A DNA stretch of 64,000 bases from Malaya genurostris (taxonomy: Eukaryota; Arthropoda; Insecta; Diptera; Culicidae). Both the position numbers and the translations under genes were made by a program. Shown in pieces: positions 31,811 to 44,102 of the stretch. Below the pieces are notes generated by a model. It was not told where the DNA came from. It was given only the letters and a program-made list of their open reading frames with translations, and did no database searches. The stretch lies in the NCBI RefSeq assembly GCF_030247185.1, contig NC_080571.1, positions 340,385,379 to 340,449,378 on the forward strand, in the 5' to 3' direction. How positions within the stretch are numbered: position 1 is the first letter of the stretch; each line of letters starts with the position of its first letter.

Positions 31811-33223
31811 ATGCCGTCTAACAATATTTACGAGATTTTTCCTGAATTCGATTGTAGCGACATAGAAGAAAATTCTTCTAAAATTCCCAAAATGGACGCT
31901 TGTCGTTCTGGGGAGAAACATCAATCTATGCCACCAGTGACGGTGATGATTTCCGACTTCAAAGCTGAGCTTTCTACTTTCCTCCCGGAAGTGAAAGTCT
32001 CATTTCAAATCGGACGAAGTGAAGAATGTCGAGTCTTGGTTGATGGATTGGAAGATTATGAACGTCTTATCCGATATTTGTCCGAGAAACTTCATAAATG
32101 TTATTCATATGATATAAAATCAGACAGACCCTTCAAGGGTGTCTTGAAAGGCTTATCAAATGATCAAAGTACTGATGAAATTAAAAATGAACTAAAAGAA
32201 TTGCTTGGTTTTGCCCCTTCCCAAGTAATATTTATGAAAAAAAAAAGAGCGAATGGTACTTCTAAACCACGCTCTTGAATTTCCCAGGAACTTTACCTAA
32301 TACACTTCAATCGAAGTGATGTAAACAATTTGAAAACTTTAGAAAAAGTACGTTTCATTTCCCACATTAAAATTCATTTGGATCATTATAAACGGCATAA
32401 TCGTATTGCTAACTTAACGCAATGTCGTCGTTGCCAAGGCTTCGGTCATGGAACCAAAAATTGTCATATGGATATACGGTGTTTGAATTGTGGTAAATCG
32501 CATTCGAAAGACGTTTGTCCAATGAATGAAACCACTGATAAATTTTCATGTTCAAATTGCGATGGAAATCATAAATCCAATTATTTGAAATGTCCTGTCA
32601 GGGAAAAAAATTTAAACGCTCGTTCGCTTAGATAACAAGTCAAATCAACTACCTTAAATTTACAGAACATACCTGGAAATCAAAAAAACGTTACAAATGC
32701 CACGCCTAATTCTTCTAAGGCACTTATTTCTTCGAATTTAAAACAAAAAACAGGTGGAAGGCGAACGAATTCATCTTCTAACGAAAACAATTTATTGACA
32801 GGTAGATCGACCTCGTCATCATCTTCTTCTAATGGCAGTTACGCTTTGGTAACAGGTAGACAACTACTTCTTAATTCTTCTAATGTAAATAATCAAAACA
32901 CAGGAACGCCTTCCAGTTCATCTTCTAACGACCACTATTTATTAATAGGTAGATCGGCCAAATCATCTTCTTCTAATGGCAGGTACACTAGTGTAACAGG
33001 TTGACATCTACCTATCAATATTCCTTCAATGCCATTCGCTTCTTTAAACGAAGTCGATTTAGGCGATATAACGGAAAATAAAATGATCTCCCTACAAGAT
33101 CAACTTTTTCAAATGATCATACGAATGAATTCGACTTCATCACTTTTTGAAGCATTTCAAATCGGATGGCAATTTGCAAATAATATTATAATGAATTTAA
33201 AATTTAACAGTGATGTTAAATAA
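31811..33223 (+). pseudogene. Jockey ORF1 (gag-like), one frame with three nonsense codons
   Basis: A single frame runs from ATG 31811 to TAA 33221-33223, about 470 codons, broken only by stops at 32276 (TGA, probably from Trp), 32633 (TAA) and 33002 (TGA). The middle part (residues about 45-150) resembles the RNA-binding region of Jockey gag. Three zinc knuckles follow from about 32423: CRRCQGFGHGTKNC (CX2CX4HX4C), CLNCGKSHSKDVC and CSNCDGNHKSNYLKC. After this a Ser/Asn-rich low-complexity stretch with repeated SSSSSNG and LVTGR-like units leads to the end. The protein would bind element RNA. The last 11 nt overlap the ORF2 start. No indels, so decay here was by point mutation. Confidence 0.88.
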
Positions 33224-34686
33224 TTATTTGAATATTTTAAATTTGAATGCTCGATCCTTAAAATCGAGTGAAGATGAATTTTATAATTTTCTCAAAGTTC
33301 ACAAAATTCATATTGCCATTGTGACAGAAACTTTTCTTAAGCCAAATGTCAAATTGGAAAGCAATCCACTTTATGTGGTTCATCGATTTGACAGGTTTAC
33401 TGGAATGGGTCGTGGAGTTGCCATTTTTTTCCAACGGCAAATTAAACATCGAATTTTACCTTCTTTCAATACTAAAGTTATTGAAAGCTTGGGAATCGAA
33501 GTTGAAACCATTCATGCAATTTATTTCATCGCTGGAGCATATTTGCCATTCCAACGCACCGGCGAACAATTGAATTTCTTTAAAGGCGATTCCCAAAATC
33601 TCACAAGATATCGATCGAAATTTTTCGAAATTGGGGATTCAAATGCTAAGCATGTCCAGTGGAATTGTAAGCAAAATAACAGTAATGGTAAAATACTTCA
33701 TAATCATCTCTCAGCTGGTAACTTCACAGTTCTTCATCCCAGTATTCCAACTTGTTTCTCTTCCGTGAAAAACCCGTGTACAATTGATCTGGTTCTTACA
33801 GATTAATTAATCCAAGTAATTCTATATTCAACTATCATAGAGCTAATTGGCTGGATTACTGATCTCACATGTCATAAAATCATGTGGATCATGAAACTAT
33901 TTTAGAAAATTCTGCGGACATCGACACAGCAATTGATAATTTGAATCATTACATTATCGAAGCTAGAGTGACTAGATTCAGAGTGGCGACAGCTGTTCGT
34001 TTGGAATGACAGCTACCAGTTCCAAACGAGTAAACGACCTGTCAATTCGATGTAAAGCTAATGGAATGTTTTGAATTGTTGCCAACATTACGGATGAGAT
34101 GTCGTCACTCTGGTTATAGGCACTCTAATCGAAGCTAGTAATCTTTCAGTTTCCAAAGCTCAAACTAAATTAAATTCTCCTATCATCGATGACAATCTTC
34201 AACTGCTTATTCGGTTGCAGAATATTCATCGACGACAATATCAACGTTCTCGAGATCTTGCTACAAAAAACATAGTGAGGGATTTACAAAAAGAAATTAA
34301 ACATAGATTTACTCTTTAGCGAAATGAAAATTTCGCTAAAGAAGTTGAACAAATTAAACCTTTCTGAAAACTTTCTAAGGTTCTTAAGAAACCTCAGAAA
34401 CCAATTCCTGCTCTCAAGGAAGGGAATCAAATACTTCTTACAAATGGCGGAAAAGCTTGCTCAGCAGTTCGAGAGTGTCCACAATTTTAATTTGAACATT
34501 GTGAGTCCTATTGAAAATGAAGTCTCACTGATATATGATCATATTTCAACTCAAGTGTTATTACAAGATGACATTATTGAGACGAATTTTGATGTAATTA
34601 AGTCAATCATTAGGGAACTTATAAACAGGAAGGCTTCTGGTAATGATGGAATTTTCAATATTCTTATGAAAATTCTTTTTTTTTAA
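33213..34686 (+). pseudogene. Jockey ORF2 remnant: endonuclease and start of RT
   Basis: ATG 33213 overlaps the ORF1 stop. About 198 codons give LNILNLNARSLKSSEDEFYN, IAIVTETFLKPN (catalytic Glu) and GRGVAIFFQR. FEIGDSNAKHVQWNCK is the endonuclease Asp/Asn/His block, and CTIDLVLTD comes just before the TAA at 33804. Beyond this several frame changes follow. The segment ending IDNLNHYIIEA is interrupted by a 164-bp MITE and resumes SNLSVSKAQTKLNSP on the far side. The final part (34324-34686) reads NIVSPIENEV, ETNFDVIKSIIREL and ASGNDGIFNILMK and stops at the RT fingers. No FADD box is left. Confidence 0.85.
33964..34127. mobile_element. 164-bp hAT-like MITE inside Jockey ORF2
   Basis: Ends TAGAGTG and CACTCTA, with imperfect pairing further in (TTCAGAGTGGCGAC against GTCGTCACTCTGG), flanked by exact ATCGAAGC at 33956-33963 and 34128-34135. 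Removing it with one duplication rejoins the Jockey reading across the site. Confidence 0.85.
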
Positions 34687-34729
34687 GTTTTTTTTAATCA
34701 ATTCCAATAACGATTTTAAGACGATTTAA

Positions 34730-34795
34730 GGATTCGGCGAAATGTCATTCGGCGAAATGGCTTTTGGCGAAGCGGCTTTCGGTGAAATGACCCTG
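34730..34795. repeat. Short piece of the TTCGGCGAAATG minisatellite family
   Basis: Five degenerate 15-bp units such as ATTCGGCGAAATGGC, of the same kind as the array at 61245-62270 but in the opposite sense. Confidence 0.7.
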
Positions 34796-34799
34796 ATCC

Positions 34800-36270
34800 G
34801 TGAAAACATATAAAAATTCTTAAGAACGAATAAGCGATTCAGGTGAACTAGTTCTTTCGGAAGAATTCAAAAGTTCTGAACGGTTCTTTGAAATGAACAG
34901 TTTGGCCGACGACACGACCTGCCACTCGTCTATCAAAACTGTATCGCAAATTTAACTACCCCTGAGTAACTGGTAATGTCAAAACGAAATTGCTTAAAAA
35001 TATATTGAAACTGGCAACAAAGGTCGAAAACTGTTGATTTTAAATAACAGTTGTCCATGGCTACGTATGTTGTTTAATTGCAACATATAAATAATCTCGA
35101 AACGAAAACAAAATGTGATTTCTGCGAACCGGAGGACAGACTGACTATTGGTTACTACCTAACTCGAACGTACTGCTTGACCTAGTGCCCAGTTGTTAGA
35201 TAAGATGTGCATGACACAAGTAGAACGGACGGCAGAAAATATTCGCCCTTATTCTGAATAACGTCGTATCGTTTTTCCCCTCGTATTTCATTTGTATTCT
35301 CCATAACGCTAGCAAAATCAAAGGTAGCTATGATTCGATCGAACCACATCCGATCGAAAAATCAATACGTCGTTATTCAGAATAAGGGCGATTGAAATCG
35401 TTCGGATTACCACCGAGGCCCAGAATTGTCAGGAAAAACTAACCAAGACTGCATATTCACAGGTATTAGCTTTGAATCATCATTTTGTGACGGAGACTAA
35501 CTTTGTTTACCTCCATTGTAGATCATATATTTCGGTGTGAATGAAACCACTGGTCTCATCTTGTTCTTCTTTATTGTTTGTTAATTTGAAATCTAAGTTT
35601 ATTCATTCTAATGTAATATTTTAACATATAAATATATTTATATTGCTAGATTTAGTTAGAATATAGTGAAACTAAAATAAAATGAACACTTCTCAATAAA
35701 TTTTTCATTAGGTCTTAACAGCAAGTGTTTGTTCCTTTATTTTCTTTCACTTTCAATTATTGTGGGAAAATTATAACAATTTTTTTCGAACTTTTTGATT
35801 GAAATCGGAGCTAATGATAATAATTTTTCGGTACGAAATTCCGGGTATCATTAAGTGTAAACAAGAAAACGGCTTGATAATCGACACAGAAGACAAAAAA
35901 CAACATGTTAAGGCCAGTTTGACAGTTTCAGAATCATGAATCACGCCGAACCGATTCGTCGATTTCTTTTACCCCTGGCAAGTGTATTGGTCGTTGTGAT
36001 CATACTGTGGTGTATAGCAATCATACATATCCTGCCGTGAATAATCGGAAAGGGTGAAAAAAAAACTAAAAATTAAAATAAACGTGCCAAAATTCGATAA
36101 ATAAAAGTTGAATTTACTAGTTCCGGATTCGAATTCAGCGAAGTCGGCGATTATTCAGACAGTAAGTATTTTTGTTTTCGAAATTCTGAAAAAAACGACT
36201 TGTAATAATCACAAAATGTAAATGAAATTAACAGCCGGTTTATTCTGATGTCGAATTTGTTTTTGTCAAA
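34800..36270. other. No gene; one MITE within
   Basis: AT-rich non-coding DNA apart from the 147-bp MITE at 35244-35390. No open frame longer than about 60 codons. Confidence 0.5.
35244..35390. mobile_element. 147-bp MITE, CGCCCTTATTCTGAATAACG ends
   Basis: CGCCCTTATTCTGAATAACG at 35244 is mirrored exactly by CGTTATTCAGAATAAGGGCG, which ends at 35390. ATT sits outside both ends (35241-35243 and 35391-35393). Short, palindromic and non-coding; a 3-bp duplication suggests PIF/Harbinger. Confidence 0.72.
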
Positions 36271-36817
36271 TTAATTAATTTGATTCGGAAACGTCCTACC
36301 CATTAAATCACTACTGAAATAACCAACCCTATTGTGCCCGCATCTTCGCGGCTCGATCGGCCTCAACCAGCGCCACCACGATCGGGTATGTGTGGTGTTG
36401 GTAGCCACCCTACCAGACGGTCGGTGTCGGTGTGAGAACTTTCTTTCATTCCCCGGAAATTTATCACCACTTTTCTTCATTTACACTTGCTTCACGATAC
36501 CACTGCCGCCGGATGAGATGCGAAGCAACCAGGCGGAGAGCAAGCAGCAAACTCAAGTGCCTACTGTGATGTAGCTGGCGTACGGCGGAGAGTGTGCATT
36601 ACGTGAACGAGAGCGAGGCCCGCTCACATAGATGGAGAGAAAGAAAGAGAGTGAGCGAAATGCCGGATTTCGTTTCGTCGATGATCGTTCGTCGTGGCCT
36701 GTTGCGGTCGTATAGAGAGAGAGAGAGAAAAAAAAAGAGAGTGGGAAGCGATGTGAGGGTTGCCTGATTGGTGATGGCCGGTAGCATGTCAGGCAGGAGA
36801 GCCAACAAAACATCCAA
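36271..36817. other. Possible promoter-proximal host DNA
   Basis: GC rises and CG dinucleotides and a GA-rich run (about 36714-36742) appear, with no repeat signature. It precedes the candidate first exon. GA-rich tracts near insect promoters can bind GAGA-type factors, but that is only suggestion. Confidence 0.3.
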
Positions 36818-36950
36818 GTTTACAACACCGCACTTCTTGTTGAGTCCGCGTTGAGTTTAGAGGCACGTTTTCCACTTGTCGCGCGCGTAGTGCTCTACCA
36901 ACAACAACGCCTTGCTGCACTACGATCCGGTCTTCGCAAACAACTTCGGT

Positions 36951-36957
36951 TCAGTAG
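36951..36957 (+). promoter_or_regulatory. Weak candidate initiator TCAGTAG
   Basis: TCAGT matches the core arthropod initiator (A at 36953 would be +1). A GACG motif lies at +29, one base off the strict DPE position. No TATA box at -30. Many such pentamers occur by chance. Confidence 0.2.
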
Positions 36958-38270
36958 TCGCTGGTGTGTCGTCGACGTACGACGGCAAAATTTGCTTCTC
37001 CGTTTCCAACGCCTACATTGATTCGGGCTAGAATTTCAACAAAACATCGTTACATTGTTCAACTAGCAGTTATTGGTTTCTTTCTCGAGGCAAAGATCCA
37101 TGCAAAGTGTTCGTACCGGTTTACTGAAACTTTTTGGCAAAGAAGAAAAAAAGTGAAGTGAAATTGATCAAACCTTTGTTTGATAAGAACAGAATCAGTG
37201 AATTTTGTAGTAGAGACCAAGTTCGACATTTTATTTGCATTGTTTCGTATCATCATTGGTGACTCTCTGTTTTGCGGGAACGGTGAATATCATCCCACAG
37301 CAACAACAACAACAACAACAAAAAAGAAATCATCTCGAGTAATATTTTCTAACCAGAACCGGTTTGAGATTGTGTGAGAAGCCGGAATTGAGCAAAGCAC
37401 CGTCGTCGGTCCGGAGACCGGAAAGCGAAGTTCAATCGACCAATACCTAGGAAGACACCGTGAATTGATGAGATTTTAGGGATCCAAACGGTTGGTCCAA
37501 TAATGATCGTAGAATTCGCGAACAAAGAGCAGTATCATCAGTGACAACAACCCGTAGGTGGGGCGGAACAAGCTCAACACGAAGCGAAGAAGAGACAGTG
37601 AGACAAACGCACGAGGTGAAGAATTTCGCCATCATAGTTTACCCGTTTTTTTTTGAGTGTGTTTTTATCAAGCACGGAAGTTCAGGTGTTTTGCTACCGA
37701 GAAGGCGGAAGACGAACCGGGTAATTACGCGTGTTGGTGTTTAGTCGAAAAACCAGCTTCGCACAAAATTTACGCGTGTGGCATGTGTTTCTTCTAGTGG
37801 CGGCAGCTGGTGCTCTGGGCAACAAACAACGAGCGAATGAGAGCCAGTTCAACAGTCGATAACATAACTCTTTTCACGCTGTTTTTCCTCGACTTTGAAC
37901 CGGCAGATAGCAGCAGCAAGTGCGAAGCCGGAAAAAAAACTTGTGTAAATATTTACATTTTAGTAGAGTAGAAGAATAGGGGAGAGCAGTAAGTGATTTA
38001 TCGCGTACAGGAAGACCCGTGAATGTCCGCGTTTCGGCGGCTGATCGAGATAATCCCAGTTTCCGTGAGAGAAGATACATAAAACAGAGACTGTTAGCCT
38101 TGTGAAGGTTTTCGTGATATATGCACAACAATGACATTTGAGCAGACGAACATAATCACCATTTGACAGTTTGCACACGAACAGTAAAACATCCAATCTA
38201 GTAGCCGGTGTGTTAGCCAGTCACTACAGGATTACAACACAAGCACAGTGAATCGTTCCCAACTCGTAAG
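36953..38270 (+). ncRNA. Candidate long 5' untranslated first exon of a host gene
   Basis: About 1.3 kb without transposon signature, CAA-rich (37297-37322) and purine-rich, with only short upstream open frames. It ends AACTCGTAAG followed by GTAAGTTCAC, a perfect splice-donor consensus. Long leaders of this texture are common at first exons of developmental genes in mosquitoes. The start is a guess and no coding sequence is visible before the donor, so the gene cannot be named. The alternative is plain intergenic DNA with a chance donor. Confidence 0.35.
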
Positions 38271-38279
38271 GTAAGTTCA
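38271..38279 (+). promoter_or_regulatory. Consensus splice donor
   Basis: TAAG|GTAAGT matches the U1-complementary consensus fully from the -2 position to +6. It defines the 3' edge of the candidate first exon. Confidence 0.4.
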
Positions 38280-41200
38280 CTTTGACACCGCGCGGTTTTC
38301 AGCCGCAGTTTCATAATCCATCATTTCTCAATTTTTCTACGGAAACCTATCTCCCGCATGAGAGGTCGAAACACAATCTAGAGCTGCCACGTGATCTTTG
38401 TTTCCTAAATACAACCCCGCCTCCGCGCCGGCGTTTTTCCTTGCATTGTCAGTGGGAGAACCGCGCGCCAGGAAAATTCAGAGAAAAAAAACAGCAGTTC
38501 CCGTTCTCATCAGTGATGAACGACATACACACATTCACAACAATACCCACCACCCGCGGTTTGTTCTCCCAGCATTCCTTCCAGCAGCGTTTTTTTTTGT
38601 CCAGAATCTACATAAATTTGAATAATAAATTATGATTGATGAGATATTTTTCTCACTCCACATCCGAGACCGAGGCTGTGGGTTTCTCCTCCGATCAACT
38701 CTTCCTGTGCTTCGAGATCATCGAGACAAAGTGCCCGCCGGCCGATAATAGGGTCGGATCTCCGGGATAAGAACAACCTTAATTCAGTATTAATTTCCAT
38801 GTTTCCTTCACGCAACCCGTATTCATTCAACCAGCGCGTAGCAAATGAGCCGCGAGTGCGATTGGAGATCCTATTTTCTGACGACGGCCCCGGAATGAAA
38901 CTGTCATAGGAAACAATGGAGTCGAAATGATTGAATACCAGACGAAAGCAAGCGAACGAACACATGCTTGTCAAAAAATAAAAAAAAACAACAACAGTAG
39001 GCCGAGCGGTGCCCGACTGGACTGGTTAAATCGAAGTTAAGATGCGGCCATTTTTCCTTCTTCCGACATGCCACATTTCCGGACAACTACACGCGCCGAC
39101 ACCGTCAGTCGGAAACGGTATAAATCATTGCCTCGGTGCCGTTGTGTACATACACCATTTATATGTGCGCGCCTTCTTGGCCATCCATTTATTTCCTTCC
39201 ACACTGCCCGGCTGCTGGCTGGTTTGGTTTTGGTTCACCGATTTGCATATGTGCAACTCACAACTTTACTTGCGCATTCAGACAAGCGGCGGTAGCCCCG
39301 ACGGTAGCACTTACAAACACACAATTCTCATTTCACTTTTGCCCGGTAAGAAGGCGACCAGGAAAAGAAAACCCGCAGTCGCTGTCTGCCAAAACCGCGA
39401 TGTGCCGATGTTCGCTCAGGACCGCGACGTCGTTTGACGCTTGAAGCAGCAGGGCATCCCGGGAAGTAATTTGATTGCCGGAAAAACCACACACACACAC
39501 ACATGTGCTCATCGAAATCCCACTTATTTGGTGCGGTGGGATTTTTTTTGACGATACTCATCTTGTGAGCCGATTGCCTTATTCTTTCAAACACTTTTGC
39601 AACTTCTTCTACCTTCCGCTGGTGATGATTTTGCACTCTATACTCGACGGTTGTGATCATTCACTGTCATTGATGACAACGTTTGACAGATCACCGTGGA
39701 AAAATGAGTTGTGTTGCAACATGCAGCGCTTACTGCGATTACTAGAGTCTGATGTGCCGTGAAAGGGCCGTTACTTGCTGCAGTAAGAGAGAGAGAAAAA
39801 AAATCGAAACAAAGCAAAACCGCGGATCGGTAAGAATTTTGCACTTCTTGTCGAGCCGGAGCCGGTTATGGCAGCAGAAACTGCATTCTGATTTGCACCC
39901 GCTCCGGCAGTAGGCACTCGGGTGCAGCATTCGTGTCGGTATACGTCTTCTTCGCGCTGTGAGTTAACTGTGTCGTTGCTGTCGTTTCGGCCGCGTCTCA
40001 ACCGTTGCCCCGGTGTACCATCGACATCGACATAATACTAATAATAATAATAATAATGGCATAGTGTGGCGTTCGCTGCAGCAACACGTTAACTGTTATT
40101 TACTATTTGCGGCGGCCGATATGTACATTTTCCGTCAGTTCGGTGGCATTTTTCTTCCGCCTTTCGGTCGGTCTGCTGGCGGCGAACACGTGTTCCATTG
40201 TGCTCGAACGTGAATTTCTTTAGATTTTCGAGGAACCAACTTGACTCAAGCTTCAGCTCTTTCTACTCCACACACACAAAATCACTAATCACTTGATCGC
40301 ATCAATCGGATTTCATTTTCTGGTCAGCTAAAGGTGCTGCGATTTGTTCTCACCCTCGCCAACTGGCAGGTACAGGCACCGACCGACCGGTAACCTCAGA
40401 ATAAAAATTTGCATATGAATCACGGTAACAAGTGTCATCCTTTCTTGCCACTGCCTTGCAAGCAGCAAAATCCCCTCTTAAGATGTTTTATTGTTCCTCT
40501 TGAACTTCCTCCCTTTCACAGTAAATTTCTTCGCATTCTGTTTCAAATTTTACACCATTATCATCCACAGTTCTTCACAAGATCCGCTCAAGTGCTTTTC
40601 ACCTGTTCGTCTCCGTTCGTTTTCTACCCGTGCATATTTTTCCTCCCCGAGAAGGACTAATGCTAATATTACCTTTTCCTGTACCCCTCCCCCGGCTGCC
40701 CTCCGGGATCATTTACTTAGCAATCATCCTCCTTGACACAGAGAGTGGAACAAAAATTTCGGGGGTAGTAAAAATAAATAGCATCTTTTTTTTCCTATTT
40801 CTCACTTCACCCTCCGGTATTAACTCGAGCATCTTGGTACCGCCGCGGGAGTCCGAAGCCATCGTCAGGTATTTTAGTCAGGAAGCTGCCTCTACTTAAA
40901 GGTGGCATTCTTCGGTCAAGGATCTGCACTCCTACACGACCGGTTTCCTGCCCCCTCTTTCTGCTCTTCCAACGGACACCGTTTTATTGTTTTATGAAAT
41001 GTTTAACGTGTTGTTAATATCAAGTGCCAACAATTATCGGATGGTTCTTCCTTTGCCTTCTTCTTCTTCTTCTTCTTCTTCTTCTTCAGTCAGGGAAGTC
41101 GGTAGGGGCCCTTCTCCGAACCGAAATCAAATTTTGGGCGGAAACGTTCGTGAACTTAAACGAGCTCTCCGACAGGTTGACAGGTTCCGATTTCGAAAAT

Positions 41201-41838
41201 TTACTCTCGTCGACTGCCTGTGCGTTTTTTGTTACTGGCATTTGAAGATGGTAAACTGTTTTTCTTTTTTTTTTTGGTTTTTGCTTGCAACCGACACCGT
41301 TTCGAACGTTGAACCGCACCACACAGATCAACGGAAGGTTGGTTTTATGCGGAGCATTTAACACGTATCCTCGGAAGCACCGTTAAATAATTCCGGTTTC
41401 TGTTTGGGGATTGAAATAACAAAACGCAAAATCTCGGTTTGTTGACATTCGTTTACACTCACGGGGAAAATTCCGAACAAATGGTTTACCTCGCCTCCTA
41501 CGATGTATTGTGCGCGATAAACTCTACTCAGCAGTCATCCATCTGTCATCAATGAACGGGAACGGGTCTACAAAAGTTGTATGCAATTTTTTTTACAAGA
41601 TATCACACAACATCAATTGTCAGTTTCGGATTTTAATAGATGGGTTTCAGATAAAAAGGATTTTTTCTGTTTTTTTTAACCATTCCACGCTCAAATCATT
41701 ACAATTCAATTCGATGTTTGCCTAAGGTTCAATTTACAATCTTACGGAAACAGACATTGTTGAACAACTCGGAAGCAGTTTTCTCTGCCACTGCTTGAGG
41801 ACACTTCAAGAATAGAACAGCAGTTTATTTGGTTTATA
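38280..41838. other. No coding gene; low-repeat DNA with microsatellites
   Basis: Possible intron. Contains a CA run (about 39487-39504), an AAT run (about 40036-40057) and a TTC run (about 41056-41087). Overlapping open frames on both strands (for example 39042-39437, 39328-39660 and 40987-41361) are low-complexity or antisense pairs and show no domain. Confidence 0.45.
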
Positions 41839-42105
41839 GCGGCCCTTACACGTGACAATATTATTGTCAATACCGTCAATCCAATCGGCTTGGTAACTTG
41901 AGTCCGCGTTTTTCGAAAAAATCAAGCGTTTGGAGGTTTAAATATTGCAACTGAATATTGTAACATTGAGAGAAAAGGTCATTGTACATATTTAACTGTT
42001 TCCTCTCTGGAGAGAAAGTATTGATTTTTTGACAATATTTTCGTCAATCCAATGAAGTTTCCACTACACGATCAAAAGTATTGACAAGTCTCGTGTAAGG
42101 GCAGC
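41839..42105. mobile_element. MITE with GC(G/T)GCCCTTACACG ends, 267 bp
   Basis: Left GCGGCCCTTACACGTGACAA and right, inverted, GCTGCCCTTACACGAGACTT; inner 'attgtcaata' and 'tattgacaa' also pair. A convincing target duplication was not found (TTTATA on the left, TTATTT on the right). Non-coding. Confidence 0.6.
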
Positions 42106-44080
42106 TTATTTCTTCAGAATTTCCGCTCAACGACAGCGAAGAAAACTCTCCTCTGCGTTTTGCATCAATGACCGTTTTCCTAACACTGTGAATTGCGCCA
42201 TGAATTATCACTGATTAGATAATGCCAACGAGACGTGGCCTGCTTTGATAAACGAAACCATTTTATTTTAGCTGTCACACACTGATGAAAATTTGCATGT
42301 TAGAATCAAGCATATCTTTTCTTGGAAAAAAAAATTGAAAATTACACATGACGTAAAATCAAGCATGCCGTATTCTCTTGGATAATGCGAAAATATTACA
42401 TCTAATAACATGTAAAAATAATGTTTGTTACTGTATCAGGTAAACTTCAGCTATATTAACTGTGAAGTTCAAGATCTTTACATGCTTTGAGTCGTAAATT
42501 TAAGTGAATTACGACGCTCCTTTTATGTGCATCGTAAATTTTCACGATTTTTTCTAAAACACATGAAACTTATAAAAATTTCACTTAGCTCATAAAATAA
42601 GTTGAAAAACTGTGGAAATCATACTACATTTATTTGAAATGAACATCAAAACGAAACGATATTTTGTTCCCACCAGATTTTGACTGAATTTCTTACAGAT
42701 TTTAATTGAATCACGAGTGACCGAATAAAATGTTCTTCATTTTCCACTAGAAAACAAAGTGTTCAACGAATGTAGCTTGATTCGATAGCAAAACACATTA
42801 AATCCAAAGGGAAAAAAACTTTTAGAATCCAAACTTGCAAACTTAGTGAATTTGCACATGAGAAATCTCACAAATCGCTTTGTTTTTTTGTCGTGAATAC
42901 GACTTACTTTACTATGGGGCGCCTTTTCAAAATTAGCCATATGGAAGAATGGGCAGAACTTAATCGTGAATATCTCGACTTGTATTAATCGCAGCAACAT
43001 AATTCTTTCACCATTTCATCAAAAATATGATCAGGAATTTAGGATAATATTTTCAACAGTGTGAAATAATTACAAACAATTCAAAAATTAAGTTTTCTTA
43101 AAATTTTAAAACCACGCGGAAAACTCTTTACTTTTGCTTGGATTTTTCGCGCAAGGACGACGATTTTGAGGTAGTCAGGCACATATCTTCAACTGAACGT
43201 ATTAAAAGGGGAACAGTGGTCGAAAATCGATCATTTCTTCTTGTGCGTTGGATGACAGCAGACGTCAGGACGAGAAGACGCATTCAAACAGCGGCATTCG
43301 AGAGCGCAGGTCGTAATTCTCATTTGTCTTCCGGTCGTCAAGGCGAGAAGACGCATTAAACCAGTTTCGCATCATTTGGCACTGCGAGCGGATGTGTTGC
43401 GGTTTGTACGCAAAGCTAGTTTCAATTCAAGCAAGAACGATTGCATCAGCTGCTGGAGGTTTGCATTGGAGAGAAAGAAAACAAGAAACGAAAAGTGGAC
43501 AACATTAAATAAAATCAACCGTTCTAATGGCTCTAAATGTTATCTAAAGAACTATTAAGATTACTTCTTTGAAATCGAAGGTAGAAATCATCAGTTTAGT
43601 GAAAATCCAAAATAATTTAATTTGGTTCGTGCACTTTTCGCTGTGCGAAAATCGTTCGAGAAAAGTGTTCCGAATTGTGCTAAATATCGTAGAGAATTCC
43701 ACAATTTGGTCCTTCTAAAAGGCAGAAATGATTCCTATACTGCACCTTGATAGTTTCTTTCAATGAAATATGCAAATCCGAAATGAGATAATCGATGTCA
43801 AAAATCGTTGAAAATTTTAGTAGTGGAAAGGGGGAAAGTTTCGCAATTCACACAATCGATCAACTATCAATTCGAATTCGAGAGTGCGAAGAAATCGTGT
43901 CAGTTTTATTCGTATTCACGACATCCAGTTATGTCTCTGACATTACACAACCGTACTTATTTTTTGAATGAAATGAAAAAGCATACAAAATTTAAACGTT
44001 ATTTACATACGAATCCTATTTTTATCTGTATAATCTTATCAATTTCTAGACGTCAAAAGAATTTGATTCAAAATTTCAAC
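42106..44080. other. No gene recognised
   Basis: Part of this (about 42490-42540, 'gtgaattacgacgctccttt') resembles 62735-62775 and is a dispersed repeat. The frames at 43138-43359 and 43376-43558 look briefly protein-like, but no family was recognised. Confidence 0.4.
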
Positions 44081-44102
44081 GTTTCGTCCTCATGTACACC
44101 CC

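Larger units (their letters stand above)
31186..34685 (+). mobile_element. Jockey-clade LINE (right copy), 3'-truncated in RT
   Basis: 5' UTR (31186-31810), gag-like ORF1 and the endonuclease part of ORF2 are in the right order. It ends within the RT fingers near 34680, followed by poly-T-like sequence and unrelated DNA. Loss of the 3' rather than the 5' end is not what normal LINE insertion gives, so a later deletion or rearrangement is likely. Resembles mosquito Juan-type Jockey elements in gag and endonuclease motifs; named from memory, not checked. Confidence 0.85.

Noticed and set aside
38630..39660. Several 100-130-codon frames on both strands
   Set aside because: Mutually overlapping, no conserved motif, composition of non-coding DNA.
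43138..43558. Frames with faint histone-like phrasing
   Set aside because: Only scattered residues agree with histone H2A; no continuous similarity can be shown by eye.
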